Assembly: GCA_949825045.1 (NCBI GenBank)
Contig: OX463829.1
Location: 17,640,715-17,704,714 of the forward strand
DNA length: 64,000 bases
Source: Argyresthia goedartella
Taxonomy: Eukaryota > Arthropoda > Insecta > Lepidoptera > Argyresthiidae
Direction of reading: 5' to 3'
The notes below the pieces were generated by a model. It saw only the letters and a list, made by a program, of their open reading frames with translations, had not been told where the DNA came from and ran no database searches. A program made the position numbers and the translations under genes. Within the stretch, counting starts at the first letter, position 1. The number at the start of each line of letters is the position of its first letter. Of the stretch, positions 11,703 through 21,290 are shown one piece after another.

Positions 11703-11826
11703 GTTAAACATAAACATAAACATTTACATACAAAAATTGCTTCTGGCAATGGATCACATCTGCACGGGGATCGAACCCGGGACCACTTGCATGGTAGGCA
11801 GGGCCACAAGCGCCACAGAGGGCGTC
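11703..11826 (-). repeat. tRNA-derived SINE (family SINE-C), internally shortened
   Basis: On the minus strand the head carries a box B (GGTTCGATCCC, at about 11767-11777) and starts GACGCCCTCTGTGGCGC. The 3' part AAGCAATTTTTGTATG and the (ATGTTT)n-like tail (11703-11725) match the family, but the middle present in 45288-45480 and 57870-58051 is missing. Confidence 0.75.
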
Positions 11827-12654
11827 AAAGTTAAAGTTAAAGTGGGGGCATTTATACGCTCACTCAAATCCTCGCCTATAGTTATTTGTGTCACAAGGGA
11901 GCACAATGATGTATTTACGGCGAGGGCGGTACATGGAATCCCGAGTGAAGGGAAGGATTCTACGATAGAATCCTGAGCGTAACGAAGGATTCAAGCGTTA
12001 ACGCCCATGACGAAAATAATTTTGCTCCTGAGTGACACATTCAACTTTTTTTACCGACTATGAGGAAAATTTTAATTGCTCTAAAAAAATTAAATAACTA
12101 TACTTTAAATTATACTTTTACCACTTTTACAGTAATCGAACAACGTAAACATTTTTTTTTATATAATGATGATTAGGAAGGTGAAGGATTAGGGAAAGGT
12201 CACCACAGATAAAATATTCCTGTGTACTTTTACTATTGTGTAAAAATAATCGAATCGAATATTACAATGGTTTCGGATATCAATATTCATTATATCACAA
12301 TAACAGTCATCGATAGTTTTGATTTCAGTGAAACATATAATTTATTGTAATTTTTTTTTTAAATATTACGAAAAATTCATAAATTTTGAATTAACGTTGT
12401 TAAAGTTAAAACTTGAACCATGTTTCGTTTTTAATCGACTACGTCATCGTTGTCGATTGTAATGTAATTTCATAATTACATTATATTATTTTATTGTTCA
12501 ATTGGCACTTTGAGTAAATCCTACATGCCAAGGAATAAATTAAAAAAGTAGCTTGAACAGAAAGTAGCATTTTGCTCCCTCTCGTCGTGGAGCAAAACTT
12601 ACTTTTCCGAATGAAAGGTGTGAAAAACATATTCCGTGTTACTACGAAAAATGT
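11827..12654. other. no gene recognised
   Basis: A small hairpin AGGATTCTACGATAGAATCC lies at about 11953-11973. TTTTGCTCC motifs recur at about 12020 and 12572 and suggest old repeat sequence. Nothing coding is supported. Confidence 0.35.
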
Positions 12655-12760
12655 AACACATTGATGAACCTCAAAACAAACGTCAAACCTGTATTTTTTT
12701 CTTTTTAAACAAGTGTTGAACAGCAGTTAATTTTTTGTGGTAAGACCCACAGTTTCTTTC
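12655..12760 (+). repeat. dispersed repeat H (copy)
   Basis: Shares AACAAACGTCAAA, TTTTTAAACAAGTGTTGAAC and TTTTTTGTGGTAAG with 16190-16400, 48587-48662 and (reverse) 53637-53692. At 16190-16400 the same sequence forms both arms of an inverted repeat, so this is probably one end of a foldback element. Confidence 0.65.
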
Positions 12761-12912
12761 AAACATACTTTTAATGGTGACTATCAATTTCCCTCAATTG
12801 TGATTTAGCGAATAAAGAAGGCCGTACTTTAAGGGCCTGGGCATATGATATTTCATAATCCTTAACTTACCTTACCTCCAACATAAGTTTATCATTAATT
12901 TGCCAGAATCGA

Positions 12913-13176
12913 TATAAATAAATAAATAAATATCAGGGGAAAATCTCACATAAATCGAAATAGGCCCATAGTAAGCTCAATAAAGCTTGTGTTATGGGTA
13001 CTAGACGACGATATATTTAATAGAGATAAATACTTATGTAAACACATAGAAAACGTCCAAGACTAAGAAACAAATATTCATGCTCATCACACAAATATTT
13101 GCCCTTTCCGGGATTCGAACCCAGGACCGTCAGCTTCGTAGGCAGGGTCTTTACCCGCTAGGCTAAACCGGTCGTC
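12913..13176 (-). repeat. tRNA-derived SINE (family SINE-A), full length
   Basis: The minus strand begins GACGACCGGTTTAGCCTAGC, has an intact box B (GGTTCGAATCC, at about 13110-13120), the family body, and ends in an (ATTT)n tail at 12913-12932. With intact box A and B this is one of two well-preserved SINE-A copies here. Confidence 0.9.
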
Positions 13177-13639
13177 AAACTTACCACCCCTTGAGTCCAG
13201 AGTATTGTTATTGTTAAATTTTGAATTGCCGTATCTAAAGTTTCGCAAAATTGCCGTATTATTATAATGATTTAAGAAATGTTTATCTTATTAATTGCCT
13301 TATTTCATAATAACGGTATTGAAAAGCTTGCCGAATAATCTCATTTTTTTTTTATGGAATGCCGTATATTACGGCAATTGCCGTATCAATAACAACACTG
13401 ATACCGAGACGTCACATTGGAGCAACCCACCCGCCATAACGTTCCCCGGCGCAACCGTGCGAGTCACGAGCCATACACAGATTCCGCCTCTCGTGAACCC
13501 CACAGGCCCGCCGATGTTCTAACAAGTCGGTTTCACATGGCACTTGAGCACATCTCGGCCGTGTGAGTCATTTAGGTGGAGTGAGAAATGTCTTTGTATT
13601 CTGAAATTCGCAGTAAAAGGAAGGAAGTTATGTTTATTA
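13177..13639. other. no gene recognised; repeated GCCGTAT motif
   Basis: The heptamer GCCGTAT or its near-complement recurs five or more times at 13229-13390, in an otherwise AT-rich stretch. I cannot assign it. Confidence 0.35.
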
Positions 13640-15190
13640 TCGTATTATTTATTATGATGGGGTCCCTCAGGGTGGTATTCTCTCTCCTCTTCTTTTCTCC
13701 ATCTTCATAAATTCCGTCTCGGATGCTCTCTCCTCATCATATCTCCAGATTTATCGTCATTTTTCTCCCAGTGATATGGTCTCTGCTGTAGGGATATTAA
13801 ATGCCGATCTCGAGCGAATCAGGGACTGGGCCACTTCTTTTGGGCTACTTGTCAACCCTAGTAAGTCCCAGGCTTTGATCATTGGTCCCAGTTTTTCACT
13901 TTCACTTTTCACTCCCTCAGATGACTACAATACTTCCTGCCTTCCACTGCTTATAACGCCGCAACACAACACAGCCACATATGAACATGGGTTCAGACTA
14001 CGAGCTATCAGGCTCTGGAACAAACTTCCTAGCCCATCAGAGATAGCCCGTCACTTTCTATTTTTAAAACTCGCTTAAAAGAACACTATCTTTCTTTTCC
14101 ATACAAGACTTATGTAGGTATATTGATTTGATATATATGTAGTATAATTTTGTCTATTTGTATTGATATAATGTATTTATGTACATATAAGTAATTAGTT
14201 TATTATTTTAATATTTTAACGATGTGCACATAGGTCTACCTGTTCTTTCGTGTATTCTGTCCATGTTAGGTTTGCTGGAAGAAATCTTAATTCATAATTC
14301 ATAATTCTTTATTGCACACACATAATCAATTTAAAAGGTAACATTAGGAGAAATCATATGTACAAAGGCGAGCTTATCTCTAAAAAGAGATTTCTTCCAG
14401 CAAACCAAGGCATGAAAGGGAAATGTATCATGAAAGGGTAGGCAGTGTACAATATCTAATATCTAATTTATACTAAAATACATATAATATAAAATACGGA
14501 AAATAAAATACTTATATACCAGACTACTAAATACAATACATACATATACCTGCAAATATAGTTTTATATTATAATGATATACCTACATACTATAACTCTT
14601 ACGAAAGAGAGAGGAAGTGCTCTTTTACCCGGTTTTTGAAAGAGACAATAGTGGGAATGTCTCTTATAGTGCAAGGTAGTGCGTTCCACAGTCGGACCGC
14701 CTGCAGCCTGAATGAGTGCTCATATGCCGAGGTGTTATGCCTTGGAGTGGCTAAGAGTGAGACCGTGTGAGATCTCCGGTGCCGATCTCCTGAAAAGAGA
14801 TATTCAAAGCGTTCTCGAAGGTAGCTGGGGTAGCGCGGGTTTTTCAATATATTGAAAAGATAAGAGAGAATATGAGTGTCTCGGCGACGACGAATTGGAA
14901 GCCACCCCAACTCTTTGCGATATTGAGAAACATGGTCGAATTTGCGCAACCCGAAGATAAACCGAATCCCAAGATTCTGAAGTCGTTCGAGTTTGTTCAG
15001 TAGATCTTCGTTCGCGCTCGCCCAACAGACATCGGCGTAGTCGATTAGCGGCAGAAGAAGGGACTGAGCAAGGGTGAGTTTGGTCTGCCAAATCTCTTTT
15101 TAGAGATAAGCTAGCCTTTGTACACCTAGTTTCCATTTTAATGTATCTGTATCTTCTGTTTTTGTGCAAAGTATTTGAAGAATTATGCAT
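13640..15190 (+). mobile_element. CR1/Jockey-type LINE 'A', deleted, interrupted by a second LINE
   Basis: From about 13656 the plus strand encodes a reverse-transcriptase segment with the GVPQGGILSPLLFS motif, then LVNPSKSQALIIG, and then jumps to the C-terminal TPQHNTATYEHGFRLRAIRL block. Two deletions are evident: the YADD catalytic box expected just before LQIY is absent, and about 200 residues of thumb region are missing; the frame nevertheless stays open from 13776 to 14078. The 3' UTR runs to 14287, is interrupted by LINE B, and resumes at 15090 with the rest of the hairpin (CTCTTTTTAGAGATAAGC) and a GTGCAAAGTATTTGAAG terminus. It cannot encode an active enzyme. Confidence 0.85.
14288..15089 (-). 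mobile_element. CR1/Jockey-type LINE 'B', 5'-truncated insertion in LINE A
   Basis: On the minus strand, 15087 to 14599 is an uninterrupted frame of about 162 residues encoding the polyprotein C-terminus: LIDYADVCWASANEDLLNKL, then FIFGLRKFDHVSQYRKELGW, a ...TPRHNTSAYEHSFRLQ block and the final KEHFLSLS. A 3' UTR with the family hairpin (about 14355-14405) follows and the copy ends in GTGCAATAAAG and a three-unit (AATTATG)-like tail at 14288-14312. The 6-bp AAATCT on both sides (14282-14287 and 15090-15095) is its target-site duplication. The lack of stops suggests it is younger than LINE A. Confidence 0.9.
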
Positions 15191-15456
15191 GACTATTTCA
15201 GGCACCAAACCAAATACCTCTCGATAGCCCGTGTGTCGTCCTAAGTCTAATGTTGTGTTTCTTCAAATTGGCATACGTGCAAGTTAATCATAATCACTCA
15301 TGGATGGGCTGACACATCACATGAATGCATACTCATGGCTGTACTATATTAATCGTAATGCAGGGTAGCCAGCGGTTAGATCGCGTATCTCCCGTAGGTT
15401 AAGTCCACGCAATTACCGACAAATTGACGTTTATCATATAGACATACAAAACAGGT

Positions 15457-15690
15457 TATTATTTAATCGCACATCAAAAATACTGATTTGCACAGCAAAA
15501 AAGGACCAACAAAAACACTTTTTATGTTTTGAATATTTTATGTGTATGTACTCAAGTTTATGTTTTAAGTATTTTTGTTGTTCTTACATGTTCAACCTAA
15601 CACGAAGGACCCTTCACCTAAGGCTACCGCAGCATTTCGCCCTGATATTTGCTGGGCATATTAGTATTTTTGATGTGCAGTTTAATATTT
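15457..15690 (+). repeat. dispersed repeat I, MITE with ~36-bp inverted ends
   Basis: It starts TTTAATCGCACATCAAAAAT and ends with the inverted form (ATTTTTGATGTGCAGTTTAA). The interior carries TTCTTACATGTTCAACCTAA and GGCTACCGCAGCATTTCGCC. The same element is at 44764-45005 in reverse and a fragment at 9980-10110. There is no coding capacity, so it needs a transposase in trans. The superfamily is not identified. Confidence 0.75.
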
Positions 15691-16189
15691 CCCTATTCAA
15701 TAGTGTATTATTATGACCACAATGTAGCAAAACAAAAGTCGATCACAAAAAGTCGAAAAAAAAAACGATCACAGCTTCACATATTTCAATCAATCAAGAG
15801 TTTAGCTAGCGAGCAGGGGGCAGGGCTGCATGACCATAATAAGATCCTTCAGCCATACATTCACCAAAATATGGGGAGCCAGGCGTCAACATACGCGTTT
15901 CGTTAAAGTAACATGGCACGCGGGTAGGTGGTCAGATTGAGTTAAAACTGCAGTTAAACTACTGCGGTAAGAGTAACTCTGATTTAAACTAGTCCAACAT
16001 GTTAATTCATGTAATTAAAACTTGTGGCCAACAGGAAGTTGCAGTGTCCCATGGCAATTGTAGATCGTATATCTATGGCTATTCGGTTTTGTTTTGTTTA
16101 TAAGCTACAGCATTTAACTAGAAATTAAAATCCGCTCCAAAGACAAATCCGCTCCACGTTTCATCATAAAAAATTCCCAATATCTTGCC
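15691..16189. other. no gene recognised
   Basis: Only short uninformative frames are present. Confidence 0.3.
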
Positions 16190-16400
16190 TAAACTTTTTT
16201 AAACAGCGTTTAAGCTCAAAACAAACGTAAAATCCCATATATTTTTGTTTTTAAACAAATGTTGAACGGTAGTTTATTTTTTTGTGGTAAGGGCAATAGG
16301 GCATTATTATTATAACAAAAAAAATGACAGCTGTTATGACATGTTTAAACACAAAAATGTATGGCGTTTAAAATTTGTTTTGAGGTTAAACTAGAATTTA
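16190..16400. repeat. repeat H as a foldback element with ~65-bp arms
   Basis: The left arm (about 16205-16275: GCTCAAAACAAACG, CCATATATTTTTGTTTTTAA, ACAAATGTTGAAC) pairs with the right arm (about 16335-16396), whose reverse complement reads CTCAAAACAAATTTTAAACG, CCATACATTTTTGTGTTTAA, ACATGTCATAAC. The centre is about 60 nt. It is the only copy of repeat H here with both arms, and so indicates the family is a MITE. Confidence 0.7.
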
Positions 16401-16494
16401 GTGTCCAGCGGACCCACATCGCTTTTTTTCATAGGTAAACATTGGTATTTTATTTCGCCGAAATGTCATTACAAAGTGGAGATCTTAATTTCGA

Positions 16495-16540
16495 GAGGTC
16501 CCGGGTTCGATCCTCGGCTGGGGATACACGTAAAAAATAA
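16495..16540 (+). repeat. SINE-C head fragment
   Basis: CGAGAGGTCCCGGGTTCGAT with box B (GGTTCGATCCT) and GGCTGGGGATACACG match the head of SINE-C only. Both flanks are unrelated. Confidence 0.6.
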
Positions 16541-17606
16541 CTGCCTGAGTTTTGAGAAATCAATAATTAAAAAAAAAAAAAAACGAGTGATAACATAATT
16601 TATCTGGGTTAATCTAAGTAAAACAGGTAATATAATACTGCTAGTTTATTCGCAGCGAGCTCTTCAATCGAATTATAACTATGGCAATAATGAGAAAGTA
16701 GTTGAGTGAAATCGATACCCATTCGCTTATTTTGAATAGGTACCACTTCATAATGTATATTCTCACACACTGAATCCAGAATCTAACCAAAATCCCGCGT
16801 TCGCCTGGCGGGTCGTTGACGCAGATTTAATTTTAGTTATGTTTGCCAGCAGGATTAGAACGGCAAAAGCTAATATTGCAGTCCTGATGAGATATGCAAC
16901 ATACGTACATACATGCACTGCAGATATATACCCTAGGGAATACGTAGTAAAACCACTGAGTCCCTATTCCGAAACATTTGCTGGATAAACCAGAAACTTT
17001 AAGCTTAAGCAAAAGTGTACGAAATGCGGTCTTTGGATGAAACTTAAAGTAGGTAAGTTCTGCGTCTTGATGGTTTCTTGTTGGACTATGGTAACTAAAC
17101 ACAAAAGATAGAAAACTACTAAATCCAACTAATGATTCCACTAATTTTTCATCTTTGATACTTTGACATTTTATATAGTACATAATTTTCTATGGAAAGT
17201 CCCAGTTGACTTGAGATAGATAATCGCAGATCTGTTGCTATCTTAAGGCCTTAATACACCCATGTTCAGGTACTTTTTTAGTCTTTTGTCTATGACCCTT
17301 AATCCAAAAGAAGTCTTGGACAATCCAAAATTTCCAACTGACCGTTTGTGGCGCCATCCAAATCTTTTGCGATCCCCGTTGTTTTTGTTGGAACACTATC
17401 CTCGTACCGGAATTAGAAGTGAACACGTAGCAGCGCTGCAGGCCACGCCATATATTGTATTAACGTGCGACTCCACACTATCCCCATCAAGACTTCTAAG
17501 CACTCGCCAACGAACTCGCCCGCTTTGACAAGAGGCCCCACGTGCCAAGACGGCACGATCAGAGGCGGCGGGGCGGCGGTAATCAATGAATAAAATGTAA
17601 AAAGTA
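16541..17606. other. no gene recognised
   Basis: Open frames of 60-116 codons lie on both strands, none recognisable. The frames around 17240-17560 overlap in three phases, which argues for chance rather than coding. Confidence 0.35.
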
Positions 17607-17741
17607 TGACGTACATACTTTGCGTTTGGAGAGACTCTGCTCTGAACCTCCAGTGTACCTAGAAAGACATGCTGCTTCATGGCGTGTGCAGCACAATCTC
17701 GCGCGAAGTGAGCAGAGTCTCTCCAAATGCAAAGTACGTCA
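17607..17741. repeat. inverted repeat with ~32-bp arms
   Basis: The left arm (17607-17641) contains TTTGGAGAGACTCTGCT. The right arm (17711-17741, AGCAGAGTCTCTCCAAATGC followed by AAAGTACGTCA) is its inverted copy with small differences. The loop is about 70 nt and GC-richer. It could be a MITE or local foldback; no other copy was seen. Confidence 0.7.
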
Positions 17742-19008
17742 GATTGCGTTTGTTTCGTAGACTGTCGATAGAGATTGAAGATAGAAGACGGGAGATAACA
17801 GTAGACATTACTCTCCATGATGCAATACCCTCTGGTTGCCTCGCTCCTCATGAATATGTGTCTACATACAACGTAATTGGATAAAGTCGTGATAAGCAAC
17901 GAATATGCAAGATATACATTGTTACTACTTATTTTTGAGTAACAATAAGAAAAATTGTGTGATTATGTAAATGTTACTAATAATGATTATTAATCAGTAT
18001 TTTGTAACATTCCTTTTTTAGATTGATGAGAACAATTAATTGAAAACCGTTTATTTTGAGGAAAGTTTACTCAAACATTAAAGACTTTCGTTCTTGCGTC
18101 GAATATTTTAGTCATAAATGCGTGCCGGTGGTTTGCGAGCCAGGCTCAGCCAGTGAATAGGTCATTTAATATTACAAAATTATTATTCTACAGAGTACAG
18201 GCAATAACTGGGCTTAGCTCCATGTTATTACGCGTTACCTCTTTACTCTATGCTTTTCAAGGGGCTTTCACTTTAGCTCATTGCCAGGGGCGAAAGTAGA
18301 GACAGATAATACCAATGCTGGGTCGTTAATACGTGGTTGTTGGCTTTCAACAGTTATCTGCAGTCTTTATGATTTCATCTAGCTGTACTTTGCGGTTTTC
18401 TTAAAATACGGAAGAGAGAGAACGGTATGTCTTCGTTGCTAGGGAACGAGGAGCATTTTGCATTTTATGGATATGCATTTTGGATTTAAGCACCAGTAAA
18501 ACCCTCCTAGTTTTATAAAGGCTTTAATTAAATAGCGTAATATGAAACTGTGTGGCCATCTTGTGCACTAAAAGTAGGTGCGGCTGTCTGAATTCGGAAG
18601 TTCGTTAAATAATCTACAAATATTATGTTTATATTAGGTTATATTTACCAACTGGTATTTTTTTGGTTGGTCAGTTTAGTTATGACATCTTTGAAATCGG
18701 TCTGAATAACGTGTTGCGTGAATGTCTCAATATTTCAACTTATGTACGAGTATATTCGTAGTCAAAGAACAATGATAATCCTAGAGCGATTATTTCTGGA
18801 CACAAACAATAAAGAGTTTGTCACGGTCACGCCACGGCTCCCGCATAAATAAACACAAACACCACGAATCAAAACATAATTGCCTATATGCGATGTGAAT
18901 ATGAATTTCCATTGTATTGTCTCTATAGGCTATGTTTATATGGATGATTGAGCAAAGAAGTAAACAACAATGACGGATCAGTAAAATTTAACATTTCATA
19001 GGGATGGA
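17742..19008. other. no gene recognised
   Basis: AT-rich sequence. The long minus-strand frame reaching in from 17396-17899 crosses the inverted repeat and shows no known motif. Confidence 0.35.
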
Positions 19009-19258
19009 TTCCCGAATGGCCGAGTCGGCAGTGACCCTGCCTACGAAGCCATGGGTCCCGGGTTCGAATCCCGGTGGGAGCAAATATTTTCTTGATGATA
19101 ACGGATGTTTGTACCCTAGTCATGGTTGTTTGTCTATCTAAGTAGTATTTATCTATATAAGTATTTGTATCGTTGTCTAGTACCCAAGATACAGGGAATC
19201 CTAATTTGGGGCTAGATCAATATGTGGAAGTAGTGTCCAAGGTATTATTATTATTATG
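19009..19258 (+). repeat. tRNA-derived SINE (family SINE-B), full length
   Basis: The head is GATTCCCGAATGGCCGAGTC with box A-like TGGCCGAGTCGGCAG and a perfect box B, GGTTCGAATCC (19061-19071). The body includes TTGTCTAGTACCCAAGATAC and the copy ends in an (ATT)n tail. It matches 51828-52085, the minus copy at 56906-57148 and the 3' fragment at 57446-57540. Confidence 0.9.
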
Positions 19259-19582
19259 GGTATCTGAATAAACGAATGAAAGTTTTATTATTGATTGAAT
19301 GAATAACTTCGTATCAATAAGCGAACGAAAAATTATATTCGCCGGTATTGATTGGAAGATTGATAGACCAGTAAGATCCGGTTTAGAAGATCTTAAGTCT
19401 TTTTGTCGGCGAAAACATATAAATGGCTTTTTTGTTTTTATATAAGATACCTATTGTTAATTTAAAGATAGCTGTTGGTTTTCTAATGTTAATAAAATAA
19501 AAATAAAATACTATATATAACGATGTGAATAATAATAATAAAGTATTTATGTTTGTTAGTTACTTTGAAACCTCGTCCAGTC
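19259..19582. other. no gene recognised
   Basis: AT-rich spacer between the SINE and the palindrome pair, without a feature I can name. Confidence 0.3.
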
Positions 19583-19688
19583 CGACCAACTGAATGTATT
19601 TCAACTAGTGATTTGTCGTTGGATAAGTCTTATAACGACGAGACTTATCCAACGTCACATCACTAGTTGAAATCCATTCAGTTGGTCG
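19583..19688. repeat. 106-bp near-perfect palindrome
   Basis: The arms of about 48 nt begin CGACCAACTGAATG and continue through TTTCAACTAGTGAT and GTTGGATAAGTCT, with only a few mismatches. The loop is about 10 nt (TATAACGACG). It overlaps by two bases with the next palindrome at its right end. Confidence 0.9.
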
Positions 19689-19754
19689 CAGAAGTCTATG
19701 TTTCCAGAAATTTCCTATAACGATTGGAACTTTCTAGAAACATAGACTTCTGCG
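19687..19754. repeat. 68-bp palindrome adjoining the previous one
   Basis: The arms CGCAGAAGTCTATGTTTC plus AGAAA, with two differences, flank a ~10-nt centre (TATAACGATT). The two centres share TATAACGA, suggesting that one event or one element type produced both. Confidence 0.9.
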
Positions 19755-21154
19755 AGAAAACAAAAAATACATAAATGTTGTCAAATAAAGTTAGGTTTGC
19801 CTAAACTCAACGACAAAAAAGATTAGTGTAAAATCCCACCAGTTGACATTTTCACCAAATTAATTTATACAAGTATGCAGTTTTTTCGTAAATCTCGTCA
19901 TCGCACATCGCTTGTGCTTTCATCAGTAAGCGTCCATCCTTAAAACGAAATGTCAATCTAGTCATGTCGCTCAGATAATCATTTTGTCAAAAGACGATTT
20001 TCTCTAAAATTTATTTAAAAGGACAATTTAAACCATTTTTTAGTAGTAATTAATGCGTTGGTGTTTAAACTACTGTCTAACTTATTGTGGTAATGTACGT
20101 CGCGGGATTGTCGTGAAATGTGATCTTTATGTGATCTAATGTGATCTTTACAACTGGCTGAAATTGTGAAATCCGTGTATTTTGACCTGGCTTCATTAGT
20201 ACATGCCTTTTGAATTTATTTGACTCATCGAAAAATTTGTTACTTTTGTGAGGTATGGAGTACTATCATTCCTGATTCAACCAAGACTTTACCTCGGAAA
20301 CCTTCATACCTCAATAGTTGCGGTCATGAGCTAGTCAAAGTCATGCACCTATCACGCAAGTCAAAAAGACATGTGGACTAGTCGGGAATGACCCCGTTTT
20401 TGTATACTTTTTGTCAGTCATTCCGTGAGGGAGGGCGTCCCTCATCGTGACGTCATATCCGTGATGGCTGCAATCACACTTCCGGTTCCGGCGATTGCTG
20501 GGGTCCGCAATCTGCTAGTTGTAAAGAGAACCCTTTTAAGTTTGTATCATTAAATTTTGTGTTAATAATGTTACATTTTACATATCCCCATTGTTGGGAT
20601 CAACCTGGAACCTGCGCAGTTTATTGTGTCCCTCACTTACCTTATTATTACCTGACTGAAAATTATTAATACATTATGCCAAGACTAACAAAATAAACCG
20701 CATAACCTATGTATTATTTATGAGTACTTAACAATCAAAATGTGTTCGCATTCTTTAAATACCACAAGAAGACCTATATAAGCGTCATCAAAATCATGCC
20801 ACAATAAACAAACCCCGAATATTGTATCATATTCCATCTCATCTCATACTCATCTCCCAGATACGTATACCTTACATGAACATACACAAAACCAAAGACA
20901 AAGGAAGTCACTCTCATGCCTCAAACGCAATGCTTGGTGCCGATCGCAGCACATATCCGGTGGCGGTAAGAGTGCAATATGCAAATGCGACGGGACTCCG
21001 CCCCTCCGGCTCCGCTGCCGCCCCCCGGGCTTCGCTGCGGCCCGTGGCGCTTCCGAGTGCCCATTTCCTAATGACACCTATGTGGCTTTTTTATGTGGTG
21101 TGAGCTTTTGCACTATTTTGCCGGTTTCTTGGCGACAATGTCAAACCCTATTCC
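19755..21154. other. no gene recognised; GC-rich patch at 20985-21065
   Basis: The patch carries self-complementary GGGCTTCGCTGCGGCCCG, typical of repeat-derived GC hairpins. At about 20290-20340 a faint match to repeat E is visible (GGAAACCTTCATACCTC). Nothing coding is supported. Confidence 0.4.
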
Positions 21155-21290
21155 AACTATTATTGCAACACAATAGTACTCAATATTTAATATATTTCAT
21201 TGCACGGTAAATAGTAGGTAACCTTATGTGCAAAGCTTATCTCTAAAATATATTTCTTCCAGCAAACCTAGGCAGGACACGACAGTGTAA
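21155..21290 (-). mobile_element. diverged LINE 3' tail
   Basis: On the minus strand: GCCTAGGTTTGCTGGAAGAA, then a decayed hairpin (ATATATTTTAGAGATAAGC), TTTGCACATAAG and GTGCAATGAAATATATT. It is more diverged than the other tails and so probably older. Confidence 0.7.

Noticed and set aside
17396..17899. 167-codon minus-strand frame as a gene
   Set aside because: It crosses the 17607-17741 inverted repeat, overlaps open frames in other phases and carries no recognisable motif or splice context.
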